From a virus, in IMG/VR virus record IMGVR_UViG_3300027733_000004, positions 1 through 43,597 of that record: a stretch of 43,597 bases of DNA, one strand, 5' to 3'. Position numbers and translations under genes: made by a program. The notes below the pieces were generated by a model that ran no database searches, was not told the origin of the DNA, and worked only from the letters and a program-made list of their open reading frames with translations. Of the stretch, positions 35,226 to 42,383 are shown piece after piece; the first letter of the stretch is position 1; each line of letters begins with the position of its first letter.

Positions 35226-36848
35226 TCAATAAGAACCTCCACCGATGGGTGTAAAAGTGCTACCGTTTTCGTGGGAAGGGTTCATTACTGCGATGTATCT
35301 CAATGCGTCAATAGGGTCTTTTGTAGCACCCTTATCATTGTCCTGTCCTGTCCACTCACGCAGGGAATAAATAAGGTTTTGACACTTATCAGAGATGAAA
35401 AGTTTAGGTTCGTTGATACCAGAGATGGGTTGGCTCATGTCGTAAGACAGCCAATCGTTGATAATTGAAATACCTTGGTCAATCTTGATACCAGCGGACG
35501 GTTTGAAGAACATCGGGTTGTCTCCAGTATTGAGAAGGTCAATCAATGACGTTCCGCCATCCCTGCCAATTGCTTGCGTAGCACCGGCACGGGGGTCAAT
35601 GTATCTTTCTGCCACTTCCTCTTCTTCCTCCATCGATGAGATGAGGTCTTTATACTCATCTATGCCACGACCAGCCCCAGCACGCTGGGCAGGACCCTCA
35701 CGACCATCCGCTTTTGAGTCAGCCAACGCCCACTCGCCATAACTTTCATCTGGAAACTCACGGAAAATAAAGATTTTGCCATCTTCTGTGCATCTTGCCC
35801 ACAGCATAAACCAATTTCTTGCACCAGCAGGGTCGCAAGACATGAAAACTGTGCCCTCCTTTGGGATTTTATCGTGAGGAATGATATGGTTTTCACCAAA
35901 CATCGGAAATTGAGAGCCTACCAGAGCCTGTGCCCACCCGTATGCTCGGATTTTTTTCTCATAATCTGTCTTTGAGGAGAGTTCTTTGACCATTCTCTCA
36001 AACGGAGAATAGACATTGAACTTGGAATGAAACCAAATTATGCCTGCGTTCTTGGTTCTGGCTTCAGCCGTGAACGGCATGTGACCTTTTGGGCATCCGT
36101 TTACATGGATTAGACTCTGTGAAAGTATTTCTGCCCTCTCTGTTTTGACGAACTTGCATCCGCTGACATACTCTTTGACTACCTGCGAAAATCCGTTGAT
36201 GGGAGTGAAGGTAATCAGCAGTTTTCCAAGTCTTGTAAGAATACGGTATCGCAACGTCTGCACCCAATCAAGCGGAACAAGCTCGTCGCACCAGATAAAG
36301 TCCGGCTCTCCGCCTTCGATAACCACCTTGTCCTGTGCATAATTCATGAAGATGCATTGAGAACCGTTGGGGAAAACAAAAGAGTTATTAGAGAAGCCGT
36401 TTTTCAAGGAGTATTGGATGTTTGTGATGCGTCCCTTCTTGATTGTCTTATATTCGTTAGGAATGTATTTCCAGATTACGTTCTGCTGCATCTGGACGGA
36501 AGACATGGATGTGGTATGGATGCACCACACGATGGAGTTTGGCTTGTTGACAAGCGTATAGATAGCCCTCTTTGCGGCATACTCCGTCTTACCTGCACGA
36601 TTGCCACCAAGAATAAGCAGTTCGTCCTTTTCCTTTAGCAGTTTGTCCGCCTCATTCCAATGAAACGGCTCATAGCCGTGACGATAAGGGTCTTCTTTTT
36701 CAGCAGTTATCTTGTCTTCCCTGAGCTGAATGAGTTTTGTGACATAATCAATGCCGTTATTGTCTACAAGGTTTCTGATTGTCTCCTCGTCTGGCTTTTT
36801 CAGAACAGGATGGTCTGTCATCTTGTCGATGATTTTGGAGATACTCAT
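35226..36848 (-). CDS. terL: Terminase large subunit
   Basis: 540 aa packaging motor. Walker A GGNRAGKTE (81-89), Walker B FIWCDE (184-189), a coupling segment LLITFTPINGF (210-220), and the RNase-H-fold nuclease with FMSCDPAG (Asp339) and a C-terminal DPIDALRY helix near 512 carrying the last acidic residue. The ATG overlaps the stop of the 1096-aa gene as ATGA. No small terminase neighbour; the HTH protein at 5701 is a candidate. Confidence 0.92.
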   Translation of the reverse strand: MSISKIIDKMTDHPVLKKPDEETIRNLVDNNGIDYVTKLIQLREDKITAEKEDPYRHGYEPFHWNEADKLLKEKDELLILGGNRAGKTEYAAKRAIYTLVNKPNSIVWCIHTTSMSSVQMQQNVIWKYIPNEYKTIKKGRITNIQYSLKNGFSNNSFVFPNGSQCIFMNYAQDKVVIEGGEPDFIWCDELVPLDWVQTLRYRILTRLGKLLITFTPINGFSQVVKEYVSGCKFVKTERAEILSQSLIHVNGCPKGHMPFTAEARTKNAGIIWFHSKFNVYSPFERMVKELSSKTDYEKKIRAYGWAQALVGSQFPMFGENHIIPHDKIPKEGTVFMSCDPAGARNWFMLWARCTEDGKIFIFREFPDESYGEWALADSKADGREGPAQRAGAGRGIDEYKDLISSMEEEEEVAERYIDPRAGATQAIGRDGGTSLIDLLNTGDNPMFFKPSAGIKIDQGISIINDWLSYDMSQPISGINEPKLFISDKCQNLIYSLREWTGQDNDKGATKDPIDALRYIAVMNPSHENGSTFTPIGGGSY

Positions 36849-39800
36849 ATGACGTCTTTTGCGAAAATGTCGTTTTTGTCAAGCCATTGTTGATACGCTT
36901 CTTCTTTTTTCTTGGTTTCAACCTTTTTGACCCTTTCGGCTTCCATCTTTTCAAGAAGATTCCAATCGACTTTCTGCTTATCAATAGGATTGAACATTGC
37001 GTTTGCAACAGAACGAGCAATCTCTGGCTGACGCTCTGCACGAATTGCAGCTTCTTCAGCCCTTCTTCTATTTGCACCCTCAATTGTGGCATCGCCCATC
37101 ATAGTAACTCCGCCAAGGTATCTATCAAAGTATTTAAACATAAGATAGCCAAGACCCATCTCTCCAGCAGCCGCAGGAGCCGCCTTATAGAACGGCATAC
37201 CTTCGCTCATCTTTGAGCCAATATTAACGCCAGCCATTGCGGACATGAGCAAGCCAGGTCCGTATTTTCCTGCGGCATCTATAGTGGCATTGTGAACTCC
37301 GGCTCTAAAGCTTGGATTGTTTGCGTATTTGTTTGCAAAGCCTTTCGTGTATCTGTCCATGTGTTGCTCCATCATCACGCCCGTGTCATACAACTTTTCA
37401 AGTTGAGGACCAAAGTTAGAGCCAAGCTTGCCGTAGTTAGGATTTCCTACCGTAGACTCATCTACTAGGTTTTTTATGAGAGTATATCCAGGAGTTACGG
37501 TTTGTGCTAATTCCGCAGGGTGTGCTCTTCTTGCCGTAGAACCGGCATAAAGCATCTTTTCAAGACCTTCGACTTTTTTTCCAGCCAATACCTGGTCTGC
37601 GAAATCTTCAGCAGTATTATATCCTTTGATGAAAGGATAAGAATTTTGCCTATCATGGTAATAAAGCGTTCCTTGTTGAATTGAAAGTTCATGCCTTTGC
37701 TTGTCATCAGTTATGTGTGCAAGAGCTTCATATTCTTTTCTTATCTCGTCATCTAACGTGGTTTTTGCAATAGGTTCTACCACTTCTCTTGCAAATCTAA
37801 TCAATGCATCCCTATAGACATGTTGAGGAGCAGCTTCGGTAGGGATAGGTTTCAATCCTTTTTCATTCGGGTCGTTGTTCCATTCTCTTACGATATCAAA
37901 CCCGGTAGGATTGTCTGGATTTACCTTGAGAAGAACAGAAGGTCTTGCGCTTGAATTCAAATCAAACTCTCCAGACGGAAATTGGAATGTTCTTTGGGTT
38001 CTTTTTTCCTTAAATCCGGTTCCTTCAAGTTTTACCCATGTGGGTCTTGATTTCTTATCTTCAGGAATTGCAAAGAGTGTTTTCAAGAAATCCCTATCCA
38101 TAGCGGAAGAAGTTCCGTATTTAGCAATAAGCTCCTTTGGATTAGGAACCCATATGACAGTATCTCCATTTGCAAGCTTGACTCCCTTTCCGGGCAATTG
38201 CCCTTCCCATGTCACTCTTTCTCCGATATGCTTCAACCTTTCCTCACCCACACCAACCTGAATTGATGTTATATTGGACTCAAGGTCTGAATATTCAACA
38301 TCTGGTCCATATGGTTTCAGTTTGTCATAAATCGAATATTTGCTTTCCTTAATCTGTTCGACGGATTGCCATGGTGCGGTATATCTAGTGACAGGCAAGG
38401 ACTCGGAATACATCGCACCTTCTTTTCCAAGGTGAGGCCATTGTAGTCGCCCAACCGTAATTCTTCCGCTGTCTGAAACAACAGGTTCTCCGGTAAATCT
38501 TCCTTTTATACGCCAAGCATCTTGTGCGTCCTTGAACGAAGCCTCATCAGATGGATTTACGTAGACCTTATCTCCGGTAGGTCCTAATACATAACTTCTG
38601 TTATTAGTCACATCAAGGAAATAATCTTCCTGTCTTATGGCTGGACTAAGCGTGTTTAAGTTCGGAGAAGCAGGGTTTATGGAAAGAGGAAGATATCTTG
38701 GAGTTTGATTTATTTCATAACTTGGAAAAAATCTTCCTTCAGGTGCCGCAGTTCCTATCACGGGAAGTCCAGGTCCGACATCATCCATTCCGGTCAGGAC
38801 GGTTCCAAGCTGAGCAAATACTTTTCTTGTGAAAAGGTCAGGGTCTGTCTTTGCCTGTTGCGACCACACTTTTTTTCCGGATACTTCTTCCAACGCCATT
38901 CCAAGGGCATTGTCTCGCATGCCGCCTCCTACGATATTATTTCCTTGAGAATATCCGATGTCAGAAAGAAGAAAGTCAAGAGAATCAAGACCATTCTTAT
39001 AAGCATGCAACGCTGAGCCGTAATCTCCACGGTTTGAAGTAAGTATTGCTTTCTGCTGCGGAGTATATTGGTCTGATACAAGCGTGTCCCTTATGAAATC
39101 ACGAGTATCCAAAAGCCACTTTGCATGCTTTTTCACCAACTCAATTCTTTCAGGAGTAATCAAATCCCTGAGTTCTTTTGCCTGCATTTCGTCCCTGCTT
39201 TTCTTGAAAACAGGCATGAAAGATTCAAGTTTAAGGTCAGTAATTTCTTTTTGTATATCCTGCTTTTCACGTCTCCAGTCAGACCTTTGATAACTTGCGT
39301 CGATTGCGTCTTGATTTTTATTCGCATGACTTGCATCTATCTTATCGTCAAGTTCCTTGATTGACCTGCGCAAATCAGATGTTTCAATCCTGAAATCTTC
39401 AGCAACTTCCGGATGATGCCTTTCAATATAATCATCCAGCGACTTGATAGATTCTTCGTCATATAGGTCATCCGAAACTTTTTCACGTTTTCTTTCTTCT
39501 TTGTCCATACCCCAGACGAAAGAAAGATTTGCCAGATTACTCATCCTTCTTGAAATATTTGAGATTTCAAATTTCAATTCGGAAAGTCCTTTTGTCGTCT
39601 GAGAACCACCCTCATGGGAAGGAATTGTTATTTTCGCCTCTTGGACTGCGTTTGGACCAACATCTCCTTTTGACGGATGTAATTCAGTTCCTCCTTCATG
39701 CCAATCGTCTGGAAGTGCGAATTGTTTATCAGGTGCATTTCCACGCCTATCTCCCCACTTGTCGCCAAGTGTTGCGAGGATATATCTTTGACCTGGAGTA

Positions 39801-40135
39801 GAAGCATAACTCCAGAGAGGGACACCTTGATTGAAAAATATCCCAAGAGGAAGATTTTCTCCGACATTATAACTTCCGGGTATCTTTCCCGTCGTTAAGA
39901 TATCGCTTGCATAATTATCACCCCTGAAAACCCTGTATTTGACAGATGGGTCAAGGAGAAGATTTGGGATTGTCCAACCATTGTTTTCCCTAAACCCTCT
40001 GGTTCCGCCATAATTTTCATTGTTGAAGAATATATTGCTTCTTCCCGTGAACTTCTCACGAAGCATCTGCCAATCAATGCCACTCCCTTCTTCGCTGAGA
40101 AGAAACGGATTTTCCTTTGGGTCTATGTTTGCCAT
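36845..40135 (-). CDS. Large protein with possible ADP-ribosyltransferase-like N-terminus, 1096 aa
   Basis: Not recognised as a whole. Residues about 66-124 (YRVFRGDNYASDIL at 67-80, LGIFFNQGVPLWSYAS at 97-112, RYILATLG at 117-124) resemble the strand order of the ADP-ribosyltransferase fold: Y/F-R-G, then fF-x-x-x-x-x-A-x-x-Y-A. This is a resemblance only, and the catalytic Glu cannot be placed. Residues 190-340 are helical and charged. The middle contains strand-rich parts with proline turns. A Gly, Ala and Met rich hydrophobic stretch near 985-1030 could be membrane-active, and the end is a charged helix. Upstream of terminase and translationally coupled to both neighbours, so it is likely packaged or a DNA-packaging co-factor. 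Confidence 0.55.
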   Translation of the reverse strand: MANIDPKENPFLLSEEGSGIDWQMLREKFTGRSNIFFNNENYGGTRGFRENNGWTIPNLLLDPSVKYRVFRGDNYASDILTTGKIPGSYNVGENLPLGIFFNQGVPLWSYASTPGQRYILATLGDKWGDRRGNAPDKQFALPDDWHEGGTELHPSKGDVGPNAVQEAKITIPSHEGGSQTTKGLSELKFEISNISRRMSNLANLSFVWGMDKEERKREKVSDDLYDEESIKSLDDYIERHHPEVAEDFRIETSDLRRSIKELDDKIDASHANKNQDAIDASYQRSDWRREKQDIQKEITDLKLESFMPVFKKSRDEMQAKELRDLITPERIELVKKHAKWLLDTRDFIRDTLVSDQYTPQQKAILTSNRGDYGSALHAYKNGLDSLDFLLSDIGYSQGNNIVGGGMRDNALGMALEEVSGKKVWSQQAKTDPDLFTRKVFAQLGTVLTGMDDVGPGLPVIGTAAPEGRFFPSYEINQTPRYLPLSINPASPNLNTLSPAIRQEDYFLDVTNNRSYVLGPTGDKVYVNPSDEASFKDAQDAWRIKGRFTGEPVVSDSGRITVGRLQWPHLGKEGAMYSESLPVTRYTAPWQSVEQIKESKYSIYDKLKPYGPDVEYSDLESNITSIQVGVGEERLKHIGERVTWEGQLPGKGVKLANGDTVIWVPNPKELIAKYGTSSAMDRDFLKTLFAIPEDKKSRPTWVKLEGTGFKEKRTQRTFQFPSGEFDLNSSARPSVLLKVNPDNPTGFDIVREWNNDPNEKGLKPIPTEAAPQHVYRDALIRFAREVVEPIAKTTLDDEIRKEYEALAHITDDKQRHELSIQQGTLYYHDRQNSYPFIKGYNTAEDFADQVLAGKKVEGLEKMLYAGSTARRAHPAELAQTVTPGYTLIKNLVDESTVGNPNYGKLGSNFGPQLEKLYDTGVMMEQHMDRYTKGFANKYANNPSFRAGVHNATIDAAGKYGPGLLMSAMAGVNIGSKMSEGMPFYKAAPAAAGEMGLGYLMFKYFDRYLGGVTMMGDATIEGANRRRAEEAAIRAERQPEIARSVANAMFNPIDKQKVDWNLLEKMEAERVKKVETKKKEEAYQQWLDKNDIFAKDVI

Positions 40136-40275
40136 CAGAGAAAGTTATTGCTGTCGCAAAGGTCTATGTCTTCATCTTCGTCCTCGGCATCAAGGTCGAC
40201 AGGAAAGAAGACACCTTGCTTACCATGCCTTGAAAGACCAATATCTGGCCTTTGTATTGGGACCCGGGTTTTCAC
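40135..40275 (-). CDS. Small acidic-tailed protein, 46 aa (GTG start)
   Basis: A frame with GTG at 40275 (a second GTG at 40290 is possible) and stop TGA that overlaps the ATG of the 1096-aa gene as TGATG. Basic first half (KTRVPIQRPDIGLSRHGK), acidic second half (DLDAEDEDEDIDL). The coupling and charge pattern suggest a real gene; no ATG and no homologue recognised. Confidence 0.42.
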   Translation of the reverse strand: MKTRVPIQRPDIGLSRHGKQGVFFPVDLDAEDEDEDIDLCDSNNFL

Positions 40276-40314
40276 GATGATGGCGAGCACGGGTTACCAT
40301 ATTATCGATTGCAA

Positions 40315-40491
40315 TCACTTGCCTCGAAAATTCTTGGACTGACGGATACCAGACTTATTGCCGTGCATCGCAGTCTCAATCATCTTCATCTTCTTTTCGG
40401 CATTACGATACTCAGCGTTGCTGTCCTCACGCTTTTCGGTAGACTTGGATTCTCTGCCTTCGTGTGCCTTGCCATGCTTTTTAAACTTCAT
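40315..40491 (-). CDS. Small basic protein, 58 aa
   Basis: ATG at 40491, 8 bases after the upstream stop; a longer frame to 40572 would overlap that gene. Very charged: Lys, Glu, Arg and Asn rich single helix (HEGRESKSTEKREDSNAEYR). No domain recognised. Possible nucleic-acid or head-associated protein. Confidence 0.58.
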   Translation of the reverse strand: MKFKKHGKAHEGRESKSTEKREDSNAEYRNAEKKMKMIETAMHGNKSGIRQSKNFRGK

Positions 40492-40498
40492 AGGTATA

Positions 40499-41029
40499 TT
40501 AAGAAATAAAAACTCTTCCGTTAGAAGCAACTCGAAAATCACCGACCCATCTCCCACCCCTATGTCTGGCATTGATAATTGAATTAACTCTCAATTGCGA
40601 GGAGTCCCTTACAGCCACATTGACAGTCTCCCCTCTTATCTCGCATCTTACAAGACGCTTGTTGGGATACTTGCTTCTAACGATGGCAGGAACAGTCCCC
40701 GTGGGTGCGGCTGGAGTCGAACCAGCATCTTGACCGTTATGAGCAGTAGGTTCTGACCCTTGAACTACGCACCCGGAAATGGTGGAGGCTGGGGGAGTCG
40801 AACCCCCATTATCCGATTGCAGGTCGGGTGTCCTGCCATTGGAAGAAGCCCCCGTAATGACAACAAGCTTATTCAAGCCCTTCTCTGTCCATAGAATTAC
40901 AAACGTCCCGTTATTCTTGTCCTTCTTGACATAATCTTCGCCAATCTCAAATACACCAGACTTTCTCAACTCGATAAGTTTGGCTTTATTGATATTGAAG
41001 TTTTCTGCAATAAACTTCTCTTTATACAT
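40499..41029 (-). CDS. ORF of 176 aa running through two tRNA genes
   Basis: The N-terminal 55 residues (MYKEKFIAENFNINKAKLIE ... FVILWTEKGLNKL) look like a small DNA-binding domain. Residues about 59-109 are the translation of the tRNA-Ala and tRNA-Met genes on the same strand (Ser, Gly, Thr, Pro rich). The C-terminal 60 (YPNKRLVRCEIRGETVNVAV, then RHRGGRWVGDFRVASNGRVF) looks like a small beta domain. Either one protein whose linker is tRNA sequence, or two gene remnants bridged by an open frame; no internal ATG, GTG or TTG start for the C-terminal part is evident before the domain. Start at 41029; the frame extends upstream to 41155 across iterons. Confidence 0.5.
   Translation of the reverse strand: MYKEKFIAENFNINKAKLIELRKSGVFEIGEDYVKKDKNNGTFVILWTEKGLNKLVVITGASSNGRTPDLQSDNGGSTPPASTISGCVVQGSEPTAHNGQDAGSTPAAPTGTVPAIVRSKYPNKRLVRCEIRGETVNVAVRDSSQLRVNSIINARHRGGRWVGDFRVASNGRVFIS
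40702..40774 (-). tRNA. tRNA with CAT anticodon (Met, or Ile2)
   Basis: 73 nt: acceptor GGGTGCG/CGCACCC, D stem GTTC/GAAC, anticodon stem TACTG/CGGTC (one mismatch, one T-G) with loop CTCATAA, T stem GCTGG/CCAGC, discriminator A. A paired first position argues against an initiator. Elongator Met cannot be told from lysidine-modified Ile. CCA is not encoded. Confidence 0.88.
40780..40853 (-). tRNA. tRNA, most likely Ala (anticodon TGC), atypical loop
   Basis: Acceptor GGGGGCT/AGCCTCC with a G3-T70 wobble pair and discriminator A73, both alanine identity elements; encoded CCA (40780-40782). D stem TCC/GGA (3 bp), anticodon stem CCCGA/TCGGA with loop CCTGCAA, T stem GGGGG/CCCCC. Centred reading gives TGC but with C at position 33 instead of the near-universal T. 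A Cys reading (GCA with T33) breaks the stem. Confidence 0.75.
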
Positions 41030-41056
41030 ATCGATAACTCTACCAGAGATATCGAT
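41030..41056 (-). promoter_or_regulatory. 27-bp near-perfect palindrome abutting the late start codon
   Basis: ATCGATAACTCT (41030-41041) and AGAGATATCGAT (41045-41056) are inverted repeats with one mismatch around ACC. It ends one base before the ATG at 41029. As DNA it could be an operator for the late operon; as RNA it forms a hairpin over the ribosome site. Confidence 0.75.
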
Positions 41057-41114
41057 TGTCGCAAGTAAAAATTTTAAAAAATCATACCACCCACCTGAAA
41101 AATAGAGGGGGGGT

Positions 41115-41210
41115 GCCAGATTTCTGAGGGGGGGGGCGCCAGATTTCTGGCACATATAGTAATAGAAGATATAAATAGAAGATAATAAAAGGAGGTCAGC
41201 AGATTTCTAG
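41115..41210. repeat. Second iteron cassette, similar to the intragenic origin
   Basis: GCCAGATTTCTG at 41115-41126 and GCCAGATTTCTGGC at 41138-41151 (23 bp apart, the same spacing as inside the initiator gene), plus a degenerate GCAGATTTCTAGC at 41199-41211. The 51 bases from 41138 align with 7846-7897, including exact blocks TCTGGCACATAT and GATAATAA. G-runs up to nine long replace the C-runs of the other copy. Candidate origin or initiator-binding operator ahead of the late operon. Confidence 0.72.
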
Positions 41211-41218
41211 CACCTCTA

Positions 41219-41411
41219 TTGACATGATTGTTTGTAAACTATTTGAACGTTAAGTTTACAAAGATGACATTGACAGAGGTCTTTTGTAAAAAATTATGGG
41301 TGTTGGAATCAATCAGGCCTGCAATCTTTTACAAATGTAAAAGACCCCCTCCCCCCCTATTTTTTACACTTATTTTACGTTTTTTTTCGTTAAAAAGTTG
41401 TAAAAAACGCT
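41219..41411 (+). promoter_or_regulatory. TTGACA boxes and TTTACA/TGTAAA operator array
   Basis: TTGACA at 41219-41224 and 41270-41275, each followed 6-7 bases later by TTTGTAAA. Inverted repeats: TTTGTAAACT/AGTTTACAAA (41231-41262), TCTTTTACA/TGTAAAAGA (41325-41344), and TTTTTTACA/TGTAAAAAA across 41360-41407. C-runs at 41345-41357. Reads as a control region for the rightward operon and its leader. -10 elements are not convincing. Confidence 0.6.
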
Positions 41412-41464
41412 CAATCTATCAATCGGGGATTGCAGGATAACCCCTAAATCTCCATTGTATCTAT

Positions 41465-41926
41465 ATAGGGTTAATCACCCTATGCTCTTTGAAAGTTTAA
41501 GCAGGCAAGGCAAACGGGACACCCTACGGGGGCGTCTTATCTGTCAGATGCAAGCGGGGGCAAACCCTCCAAAGTAACGGACAATCCGAAGGGGTTGCGG
41601 ACGGAAACTGTTAGCACGATACGCTAAACCATAGGCGTAGGCGTGATAGCGTGAGAAAATAGCGTAGGGACACTTACGCCGAAGTATCAATACCGGGCAA
41701 TCTTTGTAAGTGCGTAATACTACTGCCATTGTAGGTCGGGCAGGGACGCAGAGCCGTGAAACATCTAGACAGGTCAAATCCGTGCAGTCGTGCAAGCGTG
41801 TTAGTTTCCTTTAACTTTCCCATTAGGCGGGGTGCGTATTGATACGCTAGCGTCTAGGCTATTGCTGGTAGCATAAACCAGCACAGCAGGGGGCTGAGTA
41901 AGCCCTTGTTGGTTAGAAAGGAAACT
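41465..41926 (+). ncRNA. Candidate large structured RNA or structured 5' leader, about 460 nt
   Basis: No protein-coding frame, but dense complementary segments: ATAGGGT/ACCCTAT (41465-41483), GCGTCT/AGATGC (41532-41551), CAATCC-GAAG-GGGTTG (41582-41597), TACGCTA/TAGGCGTA with one bulge (41620-41639), CACTTAC/GTAAGTG (41671-41712), CTGCC/GGCAG (41723-41743), GCGTA-TTGA-TACGC (41834-41847), GCTGGT/ACCAGC (41864-41882) and GGGCT/AGCCC (41891-41905). A 10-bp stem AGTTTCCTTT/AAAGGAAACT (41803-41812 with 41917-41926) closes a multi-branch junction and includes the ribosome site of the next gene. No match to RNase P, tmRNA, group I intron or 6S core motifs that I could find. Size, phage setting and tRNAs nearby invite comparison with ROOL and GOLLD RNAs. 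Confidence 0.6.
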
Positions 41927-41931
41927 CCAAG

Positions 41932-42252
41932 ATGTCGAACATCAAAAACGACCCCTACAATCGCCCCGAACTCGAGGCGGTTGCTCTGGACTCGGTTATC
42001 AAAGTTATCGACGGCTCTGCCATTACGATTGCGGCTAACTTCCGCCTCGCTAATGGTCAGAAGACCATCGGCGTCATCGTCCTCCCGAAGCACTTCCTGA
42101 CTGTTGGTCAGGCCAGCAATCACGCTGTCCTGTTCATCAGCAAGGGCTTCTTCGAGAGCGAAGACGACTTCAATATCCGCTGCGAAGAGATGGGCGTGAC
42201 GCGTGAAGAGCGTGTCGAACGCCCTGGGCAGTCCAAGAAGAATAAGGCTTAA
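41932..42252 (+). CDS. Hypothetical protein, 106 aa
   Basis: Not recognised. A strand-rich N-terminal domain (VIKVIDGSAITIAANFRLAN, then KTIGVIVLPKHF) and a charged, basic C-terminus (PGQSKKNKA). Preceded by AAAGGA 9 bases from the ATG, one of the few strong ribosome sites in the genome, which lies in one strand of a 10-bp stem. First gene of the small rightward operon with a structured leader. Confidence 0.75.
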   Translation: MSNIKNDPYNRPELEAVALDSVIKVIDGSAITIAANFRLANGQKTIGVIVLPKHFLTVGQASNHAVLFISKGFFESEDDFNIRCEEMGVTREERVERPGQSKKNKA

Positions 42253-42383
42253 CCGCTAAGTTCCAATGGCTGGTAATCGTGGGGAGGGCAACCTCCCCAC
42301 TTCTTGGAGTCCTTTCTTTTCCTTTCCCCAAGCACCTCGGGGCTGTGAGGTGCAATCATCAACAAGCAAAAAAAGGAAACGAC
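42253..42383 (+). promoter_or_regulatory. Structured intercistronic leader (hairpins, ribosome-site pairing)
   Basis: A 9-bp hairpin GTGGGGAGG-GCAA-CCTCCCCAC (42279-42300, GNRA loop) follows the upstream stop. Then a pyrimidine stretch with TTTCCTTT (42318-42325), hairpin GCACCTC/GAGGTGC (42332-42353) and the ribosome site AAAGGAAA (42372-42379), which is complementary to TTTCCTTT. The weak T content after the first hairpin makes it a processing site or weak terminator. Confidence 0.6.

Noticed and set aside
40491-40572. Longer 85-aa version of the 58-aa gene
   Set aside because: Its extra 27 residues overlap the upstream gene in another frame; ATG 40491 lies directly after that gene's stop.
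40780-40853. tRNA-Cys (GCA)
   Set aside because: Placing GCA at 34-36 breaks the anticodon stem, and the discriminator is A rather than the T expected for Cys; G3-T70 favours Ala.
41101-41155. Upstream extension of the 176-aa ORF to 41155
   Set aside because: It would translate the iteron and palindrome region; ATG 41029 after the palindrome is the simpler start.
41465-41926. Group I intron, RNase P RNA, tmRNA or 6S RNA
   Set aside because: None of their conserved core strings could be found, and no flanking gene is interrupted. Unresolved without a covariance-model search.
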